Positions 1 through 5,916 of a stretch of DNA of 6,358 bases are shown in pieces; position 1 is the first letter of the stretch, and each line of letters opens with the position of its first letter. This stretch comes from an uncultured Christensenellaceae bacterium (lineage in GTDB: Bacteria; Bacillota; Clostridia; Christensenellales; Pumilibacteraceae). The position numbers and the translations under genes are program-made. The stretch spans positions 1 to 6,358 of the forward strand of contig CAJUQF010000111.1 of NCBI GenBank assembly GCA_910588315.1, written 5' to 3'. The notes under the pieces were generated by a model, which was not told the DNA's origin, did not search any database, and worked only from the letters and a program-made list of their open reading frames with translations.

Positions 1-30
1 CGTCTCGGCGGTCCGTTTGTTATCGCAAAG

Positions 31-133
31 CATTTTTGTTGTGCAATTCGTAGGGCGGTCAGACCCTTGACCGCCGTTTCTCGGATTATTGTTTTGCCAC
101 AAGCGGAGCGCAATGAGGGCTAAAGCTCCATAC
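31..133 (+). repeat. REP/BIME-like intergenic element, copy A
   Basis: This copy has a conserved left flank (31-49, CATTTTTGTTGTGCAATTC) followed by GTAG at 50-53. An 8-bp hairpin starts immediately after it: GGCGGTCA at 54-61, loop GACCCT at 62-67, TGACCGCC at 68-75. A 29-base linker (76-104) then leads to a second, weaker inverted arm pair: GGAGC at 105-109 and GCTCC at 125-129, followed by ATAC, a decayed CTAC. The 86-111 stretch matches copies B and C with at most two mismatches over 26 bases. The order GTAG-hairpin-linker-inverted hairpin is that of REP pairs (BIMEs). It lies beyond the terminator of the membrane-protein gene. The element class is inferred from architecture, and no RAYT transposase is seen nearby. 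Confidence 0.75.
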
Positions 134-191
134 ATAGGTCGATTCTATCGATATTTTCATTTTTACTGCAACTATGTATTTTTATCAAACG

Positions 192-233
192 AAAAAGCGG
201 CGGAGCAAACACATTAACTTTCCGTCGCTTTTA
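192..233 (-). terminator. Rho-independent terminator after the ftsH-membrane protein unit
   Basis: Arms at 193-204 (AAAAGCGGCGGA) and 221-232 (TCCGTCGCTTTT) form a 12-bp stem with a 16-base loop. It begins 22 bases beyond the stop of the membrane-protein gene. Read on the minus strand, the stem has one A-C mismatch and ends in a run of five U. Read on the plus strand, that position is a G-U wobble, so the element could act in both directions. No plus-strand gene is visible to use it. Confidence 0.7.
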
Positions 234-254
234 AATACTTATATATTTCTGCTA

Positions 255-974
255 TTAACCGTTATTGATGGACGTGGCGAGCTTTTTGAGCGCTTCGTAC
301 GTATCGGTCGTGTTGGCGCGGACTTTGATTCCCGCTACCTTGTATTTTTGGTAACGCAAGCCTTCTTCCGCGATCTTGTTGGTAGCTAACTCGTACACAT
401 ACGGGTACATATATATCTCGCCGACACTGCCGTTGGTATTGCCGATAAGCACTTTGAGTCTGTCGAAATATATCGTTTCGCCGTCCACTTCGAGCGATTT
501 GGCTTTGCTCTTGTCAAGCGCGCCGTTTACTACGCAGTTTTCGTACACCATTTCGACCATATACTCTTCGGACGAACCGATCTTTGCACGGACTTCGTCG
601 CCCGTCATGGTTATCTTGTTGCCTTTACTGTTGCGCACAAAGTTGTACGAGTAATCCCAATTCCATTGAAGGATCGCGTTCATGACGCTGAAATCCATGT
701 CGCCGAGCGCCGTGCGGATCTTGCTCTGCGTCGCGGGACTGTTGGGCATGACCGAACTGCTGCCTACGTCGTAAAAATCGTAACGCTCGCCTTTCGATTC
801 GTTAGGCGCCGCAACCTTGTCGAGCGGATCGACGCTCACCGTGCAAAGCACGATTATCGCAATGATAAACAGCAATGCTATACCTGCGACTACGCCGACG
901 ATTATATTGGCTTTCTTGCGCGAAGCCGTGACCGCCTCGTCTATCGATCTGTTGTTCTTTTTGTTTTTCGCCAT
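255..974 (-). CDS. Single-pass membrane protein of unknown function, downstream of ftsH
   Basis: I do not recognise this 239-residue protein. It has a short, basic, Lys/Asn-rich N-terminus (about residues 1-22) and one strongly hydrophobic segment (about 24-47). The rest, about 190 residues, is polar. By the positive-inside rule the N-terminus is cytoplasmic and the large domain lies outside the membrane. That domain has an aromatic patch (WNWDYSYNF at 104-112) and a strand-rich look around 137-195. It has one Cys in the outer domain (147) and no recognised catalytic motif. The hydrophobic segment lacks a clear signal-peptidase site, so I read it as an anchor. The ATG at 974 follows only a weak GGA-type ribosome binding site. 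The gap to ftsH is 50 bases with no promoter seen, so it is probably co-transcribed with ftsH and may be a lineage-specific partner or substrate of it. That role is inference from position only. Confidence 0.8.
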   Translation of the reverse strand: MAKNKKNNRSIDEAVTASRKKANIIVGVVAGIALLFIIAIIVLCTVSVDPLDKVAAPNESKGERYDFYDVGSSSVMPNSPATQSKIRTALGDMDFSVMNAILQWNWDYSYNFVRNSKGNKITMTGDEVRAKIGSSEEYMVEMVYENCVVNGALDKSKAKSLEVDGETIYFDRLKVLIGNTNGSVGEIYMYPYVYELATNKIAEEGLRYQKYKVAGIKVRANTTDTYEALKKLATSINNG

Positions 975-1000
975 TTTGTTTTCCGTCCGAAAAATTACTT

Positions 1001-1017
1001 AACGTTCGTGGAACGCT
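1001..1017 (-). other. Small hairpin in the ftsH-membrane protein spacer
   Basis: On the transcript, AGCGTTC, loop CAC and GAACGTT form a 7-bp stem with one G-U pair. A loose U-rich stretch follows about ten bases later (near 990-995). It sits just after the ftsH stop. It is too short and too far from the U run to be a confident terminator. A processing site or partial attenuator that lowers expression of the downstream gene is possible. Confidence 0.35.
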
Positions 1018-1024
1018 GCTTTTA

Positions 1025-3202
1025 TTATTTGCTGTCTTTATCACCGTCGGTCGTTTTTTCCGACTGTTTCTTGGTCGACGTGCGACGTTTTGCCGCAGGC
1101 TTTGCCGGCTCTTCGGTCGCGGTGTTATCCGTATTTTCGACCGGTTCGGTCTTAACGGTGTCATCCGTGCGATCGTCCGCCGTCGGCTCCAACGCCGAAG
1201 GTTCGATCGACGGCTCGGTCTTTTGTTCGACCGCCGCGGTATCGCCGGCGTTAGCGTCCGTTGAAATATTATCGTTATGCATAACGGGCTTGAAGTCGGA
1301 TAGTTTCTTTACCGGGGCTTTTTCCATCGCCTCGCGGTGAGACGCTTTGTAGCTCAAACGCTCTTTAAGCGCCTGTTTGACTTCTTCGGGCGACGCGCCG
1401 TCCATGAGCATGTCGACTTCTTCGCTGTATATCGTTTCGCACTCGAGCAGCACGCGCGCCATGTTTTCCATGACTTTGCGGTTTTCCGAAAGGATCTTGA
1501 CCGCCTTGTCGTGTGCTTCGTCCAAGAGCCTGCGCACTTCCGCGTCGATCTCCGCCGCGACTTTTTCGGAATAAGAATGTTGGGTCTGGTAATCCCTGCC
1601 GAGGAACACTTCCTGACTGCCGCCGTAGTACACCGGACCGACTTTTTGGGACATGCCCCATTCCGTGACCATTTTGCGCGCGATGTTTGTCGCCTGTTGC
1701 AGATCGCCTACCGCACCCGCCGTATAATCTTCTATGACGAGTTCCTCGGCGGCACGTCCGCCCATAGCCTGCGCAAGCATGCCGAGCACCTTGCTCTGCG
1801 CTATGTGGTTATTGTCGTTATCGGGACGGTACATCGTATAGCCCGCCGCCTGACCGCGGGGTATGATCGAAACTTCCTGTACGGGATCGCAGCCCTTGGT
1901 GCGCCGCGCGACGATCGCGTGACCCGCCTCGTGATATGCCGTTATGCGCTGATCGACGGGCGTGACGAGCCGCGATTTCTTTTGCGGACCCATAACTACC
2001 TTGTCGATGCCTTCGAACATGTCTTCCATGCTTATGCGCGTGCGGTTCTCGCGTGCCGCAAGGATAGCCGCCTCGTTGAGCAGGTTCTCTATGTCCGCGC
2101 CGGAAAAGCCGCTCGTTATACGCGCGAGCTGTTGGAAATCCACATCGGCGGCAAGCGGCTTGTTGCGCGCATGCACCTTGAATATGGCTTCCCTGCCGCG
2201 AACGTCGGGAAGATTGACGTATATCTGTCTGTCGAAACGTCCGGGACGCATAAGCGCCGGATCGAGTACGTCGCTGCGGTTGGTCGCCGCCATGACGATA
2301 ATATGCTCGTTGGACTCGAAACCGTCCATTGCGACAAGCAGCTGGTTGAGCGTTTGCTCGCGCTCGTCGTTGCCGCCGCCCATACCCGCGCCGCGCTGAC
2401 GACCTACTGCGTCTATCTCGTCGATAAACACGATACACGGCATGTTCTTTTTGGCTTGGTCGAACAGATCGCGTACACGCGACGCGCCCACGCCGACGAA
2501 CATTTCCACAAAGTCCGAACCGGACTTGCTGAAGAACGGCACGTTCGCCTCGCCTGCTACGGCTTTCGCGAACAAAGTTTTACCCGTTCCGGGCGGGCCC
2601 ACGAGCAACACGCCGTGCGGAACGCGCGCGCCGACCGCGGTAAACTTTTGCGGGTTCTTTAAAAACTCGACGATCTCTTTTAACTCTTCTTTTTCTTCTT
2701 CCGCGCCCGCAACATCGGAGAGCCTGACCTTAAGCTGATTCTGCGCATTGGCTTTGGTCTTGCCGAAGTCCATGGTCGAGCGCGTCGAATTGCTCATCGC
2801 CCTGAACATGAACACCATGAGTACGACGAGCAGGATAAGTCCGAGTACGGGTATTATATAATCGGTTATCGACGTAGCGTATCTGTCGTTAAACGACAGC
2901 GTTATGGCTTTGCCCGTTTCGTCCTCGGACAAACCGCCGTTATATTCGTTAACGACCTCTATCAGCAACGTGTCGCGCACGAACGCCTTGTATGCGTACG
3001 ATTTGCCGCTGGTACGCGTCTTTACGTACGCGGTGTCGTTTTCGAGATATATCTCCACGACGCTGCCTTTATATATATCGCGCTCGAGCGTGGAATACGA
3101 TTCGTCTTTTAAGCCCGTTGCGGCGTAAACGACGACCCAAACTATAACTCCTATAAGGATAACGCTTATTACTGCTATTAAAACTTTAGTGCTTGTTTTC
3201 AA
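1025..3202 (-). CDS. ftsH: ATP-dependent zinc metalloprotease FtsH
   Basis: FtsH is a membrane-anchored hexameric AAA+ protease that unfolds and degrades damaged membrane proteins and some short-lived regulators. This 725-residue copy is complete. Membrane segments lie at about 7-28 and 115-134, with a small external domain between them. The AAA module has Walker A GPPGTGKT (202-209), the pore motif FVG (235-237), Walker B IVFIDEID (257-264) and the second region of homology ending GRFDR (321-325). The protease module has HEAGH (424-428), giving zinc ligands H424 and H428. D500 in the TAGAVGD segment is the expected third ligand. Recognisable homology ends near 630. A tail of about 90 residues follows, rich in Thr, Glu, Asp and Pro and ending in Lys/Arg-rich sequence, making it longer than the roughly 640 residues of the E. 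coli and Bacillus enzymes. Translation starts at TTG, fixed by a strong ribosome binding site. Confidence 0.97.
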   Translation of the reverse strand: MKTSTKVLIAVISVILIGVIVWVVVYAATGLKDESYSTLERDIYKGSVVEIYLENDTAYVKTRTSGKSYAYKAFVRDTLLIEVVNEYNGGLSEDETGKAITLSFNDRYATSITDYIIPVLGLILLVVLMVFMFRAMSNSTRSTMDFGKTKANAQNQLKVRLSDVAGAEEEKEELKEIVEFLKNPQKFTAVGARVPHGVLLVGPPGTGKTLFAKAVAGEANVPFFSKSGSDFVEMFVGVGASRVRDLFDQAKKNMPCIVFIDEIDAVGRQRGAGMGGGNDEREQTLNQLLVAMDGFESNEHIIVMAATNRSDVLDPALMRPGRFDRQIYVNLPDVRGREAIFKVHARNKPLAADVDFQQLARITSGFSGADIENLLNEAAILAARENRTRISMEDMFEGIDKVVMGPQKKSRLVTPVDQRITAYHEAGHAIVARRTKGCDPVQEVSIIPRGQAAGYTMYRPDNDNNHIAQSKVLGMLAQAMGGRAAEELVIEDYTAGAVGDLQQATNIARKMVTEWGMSQKVGPVYYGGSQEVFLGRDYQTQHSYSEKVAAEIDAEVRRLLDEAHDKAVKILSENRKVMENMARVLLECETIYSEEVDMLMDGASPEEVKQALKERLSYKASHREAMEKAPVKKLSDFKPVMHNDNISTDANAGDTAAVEQKTEPSIEPSALEPTADDRTDDTVKTEPVENTDNTATEEPAKPAAKRRTSTKKQSEKTTDGDKDSK

Positions 3203-3214
3203 ATAGACTCCTCC
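3200..3214 (-). promoter_or_regulatory. ftsH ribosome binding site and TTG start
   Basis: GGAGGAG (3208-3214 on the minus strand) lies five bases before a TTG codon at 3200-3202. No ATG or GTG lies at a suitable distance. The next residues (KTSTKVLIAVISV) run straight into the first membrane segment, as expected for FtsH. The TTG is therefore the best start. The near-perfect Shine-Dalgarno may offset the weak start codon. Confidence 0.85.
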
Positions 3215-3226
3215 GCATTATTGTTT

Positions 3227-3256
3227 AGTATATCACACTTGTCAAAATTGTACAAG
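3227..3256 (-). promoter_or_regulatory. Predicted ftsH promoter with overlapping inverted repeat
   Basis: On the minus strand the -10 is TATACT (3227-3232), preceded by TGA, which makes an extended -10. Seventeen bases upstream is TTGTAC (3250-3255), a weak -35. An inverted repeat, CTTGT and ACAAG (3238-3242 and 3252-3256), spans the -35 and spacer and could be a repressor site. The predicted start leaves a short leader before the ribosome binding site, so ftsH probably has its own promoter rather than relying on read-through from glpK. Confidence 0.6.
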
Positions 3257-3280
3257 CGTTTTTGACCTTATGCCGAATTT

Positions 3281-3365
3281 TTATGCGCTTTTAATCTCGG
3301 CTGTGAGTATCGGACGGTTACCTACCGTACGCACGATACGTGCAGCGTCGACTATAACGGCATGA
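3281..3365 (-). other. Coding-like stretch between glpK and ftsH, possible gene remnant
   Basis: After the glpK stop, one minus-strand frame stays open to a stop at 3281. It reads as a plausible protein C-terminus (ending IVRTVGNRPILTAEIKSA), and base composition here is closer to that of genes than to the AT-rich rest of the spacer. No start codon with a ribosome binding site exists in this frame, which upstream only overlaps glpK out of frame. Two small inverted repeats also lie here: ACGGT with ACCGT (3314-3328) and GCACG with CGTGC (3331-3343). Neither has a U run, so I see no convincing glpK terminator. It may be a remnant, a structured 3' end, or chance. Confidence 0.25.
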
Positions 3366-4871
3366 CTATCGTCCGTTACCCGACGGGTCGAATTTCGCGC
3401 GTGCGACGGCGGCGTTCCAGCCGGAAACGAGCCTGTCGCGCGTTTCCGCCGCCATGGCGGGCGCAAACTCCGTGATGCCGTCGGGCTTTTCGGAAAGCTC
3501 GGCAATATCGTACACGCCCGCGGCAAGCCCGGCAAGATACGCCGCACCGAGCGCAGTAGATTCCACTACCGCTGGTCTCGTGACCGTTATATCGGATATG
3601 TCCGCCGTAAACTGCATCAGAAAGTCGTTAGCCGACGCGCCGCCGTCCACAGCGAGAAACCCGAACTTTTCGCCGCAGTCGTCCTGCATGGCGCGTATAA
3701 CGTCGTTTACCTGGTATGCGATGCTCTCGAGCGCCGCGCGCACGAAATGCTCGCGCGTCGTTCCGCGAGTGAGTCCGGTCACGGTACCGCGCGCGTACGC
3801 GTCCCAGTGCGGCGCGCCCAAACCGACAAACGCCGGCACGACGTACATTCCGAGCGTGTCGGGAACGGACCGCGCGATGCGCTCGGTTTCCGCCGCGGTT
3901 TTTATTATGCGCAATTCGTCGCGCAACCATTGCACGACCGCGCCGCCCACGAAAACACTGCCTTCGAGCGCGTAGTGCGGTCTGTCCGTACCGCTCGCGG
4001 CTAGAGTGGTTATAAGCCCGTTACGGCTTTTCTCCGCGACAGACCCGGTGTTCATCAAAAGGAAACAGCCCGTTCCGAACGTGTTCTTTGCCGTGCCGCG
4101 CGCAAAACAACGTTGACCGAACAGCGCCGCTTGCTGATCGCCCGCTACGCCGGTTATCGGCACTCTCGAACCGTAGATATCCGCCGAAGTATACCCGAAA
4201 AGTCCGCACGACGGCTTTACTTCCGGCAGCATGCACCGCGGTATGTCGAAAAGCTTAAGCAGCTCTTCGTCCCAATCGAGCGTGTGGATATTGAACAGCA
4301 TGGTTCGCGACGCGTTGGTGTAGTCCGTCGCAAATATACCGCCCGCCGAAAGTTTCCACATAAGATACGTGTCCACGGTACCGAACAGAAGTTCGCCGCG
4401 CGCCGCCCTGCTCCGCGCGCCGTCGACGTTTTCGAGTATCCAGGCAAGCTTGGTCGCGGAAAAGTACGCGTCGACGGGCAGACCCGTTTTCTCGTAGATC
4501 ATGTCCGAATATCCGGACGCTTTCAGTCTGTCGCAGACGTCCGACGTACGGCGGCATTGCCAGACTATCGCATTGTATATCGGCTCGCCCGTTGCTTTGT
4601 CCCAGCAAACTATCGTTTCACGCTGATTTGTTATGCCTATCGCCGCGATATCGCCGCGAGCAAGATTAAGCCGCGCGACCGCTTCCGACGCGACGGATAC
4701 GACCGACGAGTATATCTCGACCGGATCGTGTTCCACCCAACCGTCTTTGGGATATATCTGCGCATACTCCGCCTGCGCTCGTGACCGTATCGCGCCCGTT
4801 TCGTCGAAAACGATCGCGCGCGAGCTTGTCGTGCCTTGATCGAGTGCAAGTATGTATCTGTGTTTTGTCAT
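3366..4871 (-). CDS. glpK: Glycerol kinase GlpK
   Basis: GlpK phosphorylates glycerol with ATP to sn-glycerol 3-phosphate in the cytoplasm, trapping glycerol for lipid synthesis or glycolysis. The 501 residues match the family's usual length (502 in E. coli). The phosphate-binding start (DQGTTSSRA, 11-19) is present. So is the glycerol pocket: R84, E85, W104, Y136, the catalytic base D245 with Q246, and F270. The ATPase-domain motifs GTGCF (266-270), GSVFVGGAVVQW (304-315) and DGGASAND (409-416) are intact. The ATG at 4871 follows AGGCGG by six bases. The gene has its own strong promoter and stands alone: no glycerol facilitator or glycerol-3-phosphate dehydrogenase is in the window. The segment GYTSADIYGS (226-235) has Asp231 where enterococcal and Bacillus enzymes have the phosphorylated His of an HFYG motif, so activation by the PTS protein HPr is unlikely. 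Confidence 0.97.
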   Translation of the reverse strand: MTKHRYILALDQGTTSSRAIVFDETGAIRSRAQAEYAQIYPKDGWVEHDPVEIYSSVVSVASEAVARLNLARGDIAAIGITNQRETIVCWDKATGEPIYNAIVWQCRRTSDVCDRLKASGYSDMIYEKTGLPVDAYFSATKLAWILENVDGARSRAARGELLFGTVDTYLMWKLSAGGIFATDYTNASRTMLFNIHTLDWDEELLKLFDIPRCMLPEVKPSCGLFGYTSADIYGSRVPITGVAGDQQAALFGQRCFARGTAKNTFGTGCFLLMNTGSVAEKSRNGLITTLAASGTDRPHYALEGSVFVGGAVVQWLRDELRIIKTAAETERIARSVPDTLGMYVVPAFVGLGAPHWDAYARGTVTGLTRGTTREHFVRAALESIAYQVNDVIRAMQDDCGEKFGFLAVDGGASANDFLMQFTADISDITVTRPAVVESTALGAAYLAGLAAGVYDIAELSEKPDGITEFAPAMAAETRDRLVSGWNAAVARAKFDPSGNGR

Positions 4872-4891
4872 CGGTTTCCGCCTGTATACGT

Positions 4892-4910
4892 ATTCGGTAA
4901 TTTATCGAAT
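4892..4910. promoter_or_regulatory. Near-perfect 19-bp palindrome at the glpK start site, putative operator
   Basis: Arms ATTCGGTAA and TTATCGAAT surround one central T, with a single imperfect pair in nine. The palindrome begins four bases downstream of the -10 and covers the predicted transcription start, a classic position for a dimeric repressor. In RNA the plus-strand version would pair fully through G-U and the minus-strand version would not, so I favour a DNA-binding site over an RNA hairpin. The regulator is unknown. Confidence 0.55.
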
Positions 4911-4913
4911 AAT

Positions 4914-4942
4914 ATTGTAGCACATTATCGGTTTCGCGTCAA
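4914..4942 (-). promoter_or_regulatory. Strong sigma-A-type promoter for glpK
   Basis: On the minus strand, TTGACG (4937-4942) and TACAAT (4914-4919) are each one base from consensus and exactly 17 bases apart. TGC before the -10 makes it extended. The predicted start near 4907 gives a leader of about 35 bases to the glpK ATG. This is the best-formed promoter in the window. Confidence 0.8.
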
Positions 4943-4946
4943 TACA

Positions 4947-4977
4947 AAACGACGGAACGAATACCGCTCCGCCGTTT
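4947..4977 (-). terminator. Rho-independent terminator upstream of glpK
   Basis: Arms at 4965-4977 and 4947-4959 pair over 13 positions on the minus-strand transcript with a 5-base loop, including two G-U pairs. On the plus strand these two become mismatches, so the element points to minus-strand use. A short U run (UUUUGUAUU) follows. It would stop transcripts coming from rubrerythrin and the structured block behind it. It ends only a few bases before the glpK -35, insulating that promoter. Confidence 0.7.
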
Positions 4978-5019
4978 CTAACTTCATGATAGCTTAGATA
5001 ATAAATTAGGTATTATAGG

Positions 5020-5200
5020 GCAGCCCTCCGGACCCGCGCGGCAACCAAATGTTGCACGAAATGCGGCTCTTCTTCTCGCTATGCAGTAGCGTATATGCTT
5101 GCAACAAAGCACCCTATATGTGTTCCGCCGCAAGCGGCGTAACACAACAAATTTGCATTCGGCAACCAAACGCTGCGCGTAGCTTTGCTCGCTTATCACT
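5020..5200. repeat. Structured, internally repeated GC-rich block 3' of rubrerythrin
   Basis: This part of the spacer between glpK and rubrerythrin is richer in GC than its flanks and full of internal repeats. A 20-base direct repeat starting CGGCAACCAAA occurs at 5039-5058 and 5160-5179, with three differences that are all transitions. TGTTGC (5050-5055) pairs with GCAACA (5101-5106). A strong hairpin lies at 5119-5146. The two CGGCAACC repeats flank the hairpin roughly evenly. The one open minus-strand frame across it (4984-5217) is compositionally odd (Arg/Cys-rich) and I do not believe it is a gene. It could be a mobile repeat (MITE-like), a structured 3' UTR or a small RNA; the sequence alone does not decide. 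Confidence 0.5.
5119..5146. other. Strong hairpin inside the 5020-5200 block
   Basis: TGTGTTCCGCCGC (5119-5131) and GCGGCGTAACACA (5134-5146) pair over 13 positions with a single mismatch (5125 against 5140). Two bases separate the arms, so the real loop is probably CAAG. There is no U run on either side, so it is not a standard terminator. Confidence 0.65.
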
Positions 5201-5269
5201 TCAATAGAATAACGCAATAAAAGCTAATCAATCTGTGACCAAAGCAAACGGGCAAAAATACCCCTCGAA

Positions 5270-5809
5270 TCAATAGTTTTCGGCGTTCATTGCGAAGAAC
5301 GAGCGCGGGTGCGCACACACGGGGCAGACTTCGGGCGCGGAGTTGGCAACGACCATATGCCCGCAGTTCAGGCATACCCACACGACCTGTATCCCCTTAT
5401 CGAAAACCTCGTTCTTTTCGATGTTTGCGGAGAGTTTGACGTACCGCTCTTCGTGCGTCTTTTCTATCGCCGCGACCTTACGGAACAGTTCGGCTATGGA
5501 CGTGAATCCTTCCGCCTCGGCTTCTTCCGCAAACGTTTTGTACATGTCCGTCCACTCGAAATGCTCGCCGTCGGCGGCGTCTTTGAGATTCGTAAGCGTG
5601 TCGGCTATACCGCCGTGCAACAGCTTGAACCATATTTTTGCATGCTCTCGCTCGTTGCTTGCCGTTTCGGCGAATATGCTCGCGATCTGCTCGTACCCGT
5701 CTTTTTTAGCCTTGGACGCATAAAAATCGTACTTGTTACGCGCCATGCTCTCGCCGGAAAACGCGGTCATGAGATTTTCTTCGGTTTTTGTGCCTTTCAA
5801 ATTTTTCAT
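5270..5809 (-). CDS. rbr: Rubrerythrin
   Basis: Rubrerythrin is a cytoplasmic non-haem iron protein that reduces hydrogen peroxide to water in anaerobes, taking electrons through its rubredoxin domain. The 179-residue protein is complete. The N-terminal four-helix ferritin-like domain carries all expected di-iron ligands: E20, E53 and H56 (EREH), E82 and E85 (GEHFE), E116 and H119. The C-terminal rubredoxin domain has its four cysteines in CLNC (146-149) and CPVC (162-165). It is slightly shorter than the 191-residue Desulfovibrio protein, mostly in the loop before E82. The ATG at 5809 follows AAAGGAG (5818-5824) by eight bases. It stands alone, with its own AT-rich upstream region. Peroxide-sensing repression by PerR is common for this family in clostridia, but I see no clean PerR box. 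No convincing terminator lies right after the gene, so its transcript may extend to the terminator at 4947-4977. Confidence 0.96.
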   Translation of the reverse strand: MKNLKGTKTEENLMTAFSGESMARNKYDFYASKAKKDGYEQIASIFAETASNEREHAKIWFKLLHGGIADTLTNLKDAADGEHFEWTDMYKTFAEEAEAEGFTSIAELFRKVAAIEKTHEERYVKLSANIEKNEVFDKGIQVVWVCLNCGHMVVANSAPEVCPVCAHPRSFFAMNAENY

Positions 5810-5831
5810 GTTATCGACTCCTTTGTCGGTT

Positions 5832-5894
5832 TATATTTTCGAATATAGTATATCGCTATTGCGATGATCGAAATTAAATTATTTTACGATTATA
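5832..5894 (-). promoter_or_regulatory. Rubrerythrin promoter region with two inverted repeats
   Basis: Two candidate -10 boxes are visible on the minus strand: TATACT (5847-5852), about 30 bases before the ribosome binding site, and a consensus TATAAT (5889-5894). Neither has a convincing -35 at 16-18 bases. TATATT and AATATA (5832-5847, four bases between) lie over the start site predicted from TATACT. ATCGC and GCGAT (5852-5865) fall in its spacer. These could bind a stress regulator. Which -10 is used is unclear. Confidence 0.45.
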
Positions 5895-5916
5895 TTGCGA
5901 AATTTGACTAATATTA

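Noticed and set aside
1..180. CRISPR-like repeats
   Set aside because: Only three scattered copies exist in the whole window, with internal hairpins and no regular spacers or cas genes.
666..1340. Plus-strand 224-codon open frame spanning two genes
   Set aside because: It is antisense to both the unknown membrane protein and the FtsH tail, whose low-complexity codons create the open frame.
1337..2662. Long plus-strand open frame (441 codons) opposite ftsH
   Set aside because: It is antisense to the conserved AAA and protease domains, has an Arg/His-rich composition typical of a codon-bias shadow, and has no family resemblance.
4984..5217. Minus-strand 77-codon open frame between rubrerythrin and glpK
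   Set aside because: It is Arg/Cys-rich, has no clear ribosome binding site, and runs through a strong hairpin and a direct repeat; better explained as repeat or structured RNA.
5250..5263. GGGCA-AAAA-TACCC as a rubrerythrin terminator
   Set aside because: The stem is five pairs including a G-U, with only a broken U run behind it; too weak to call.
5309..5848. Plus-strand open frame of 179 codons opposite rubrerythrin
   Set aside because: It is an antisense shadow of a fully conserved rubrerythrin; no ribosome binding site or recognisable domain.
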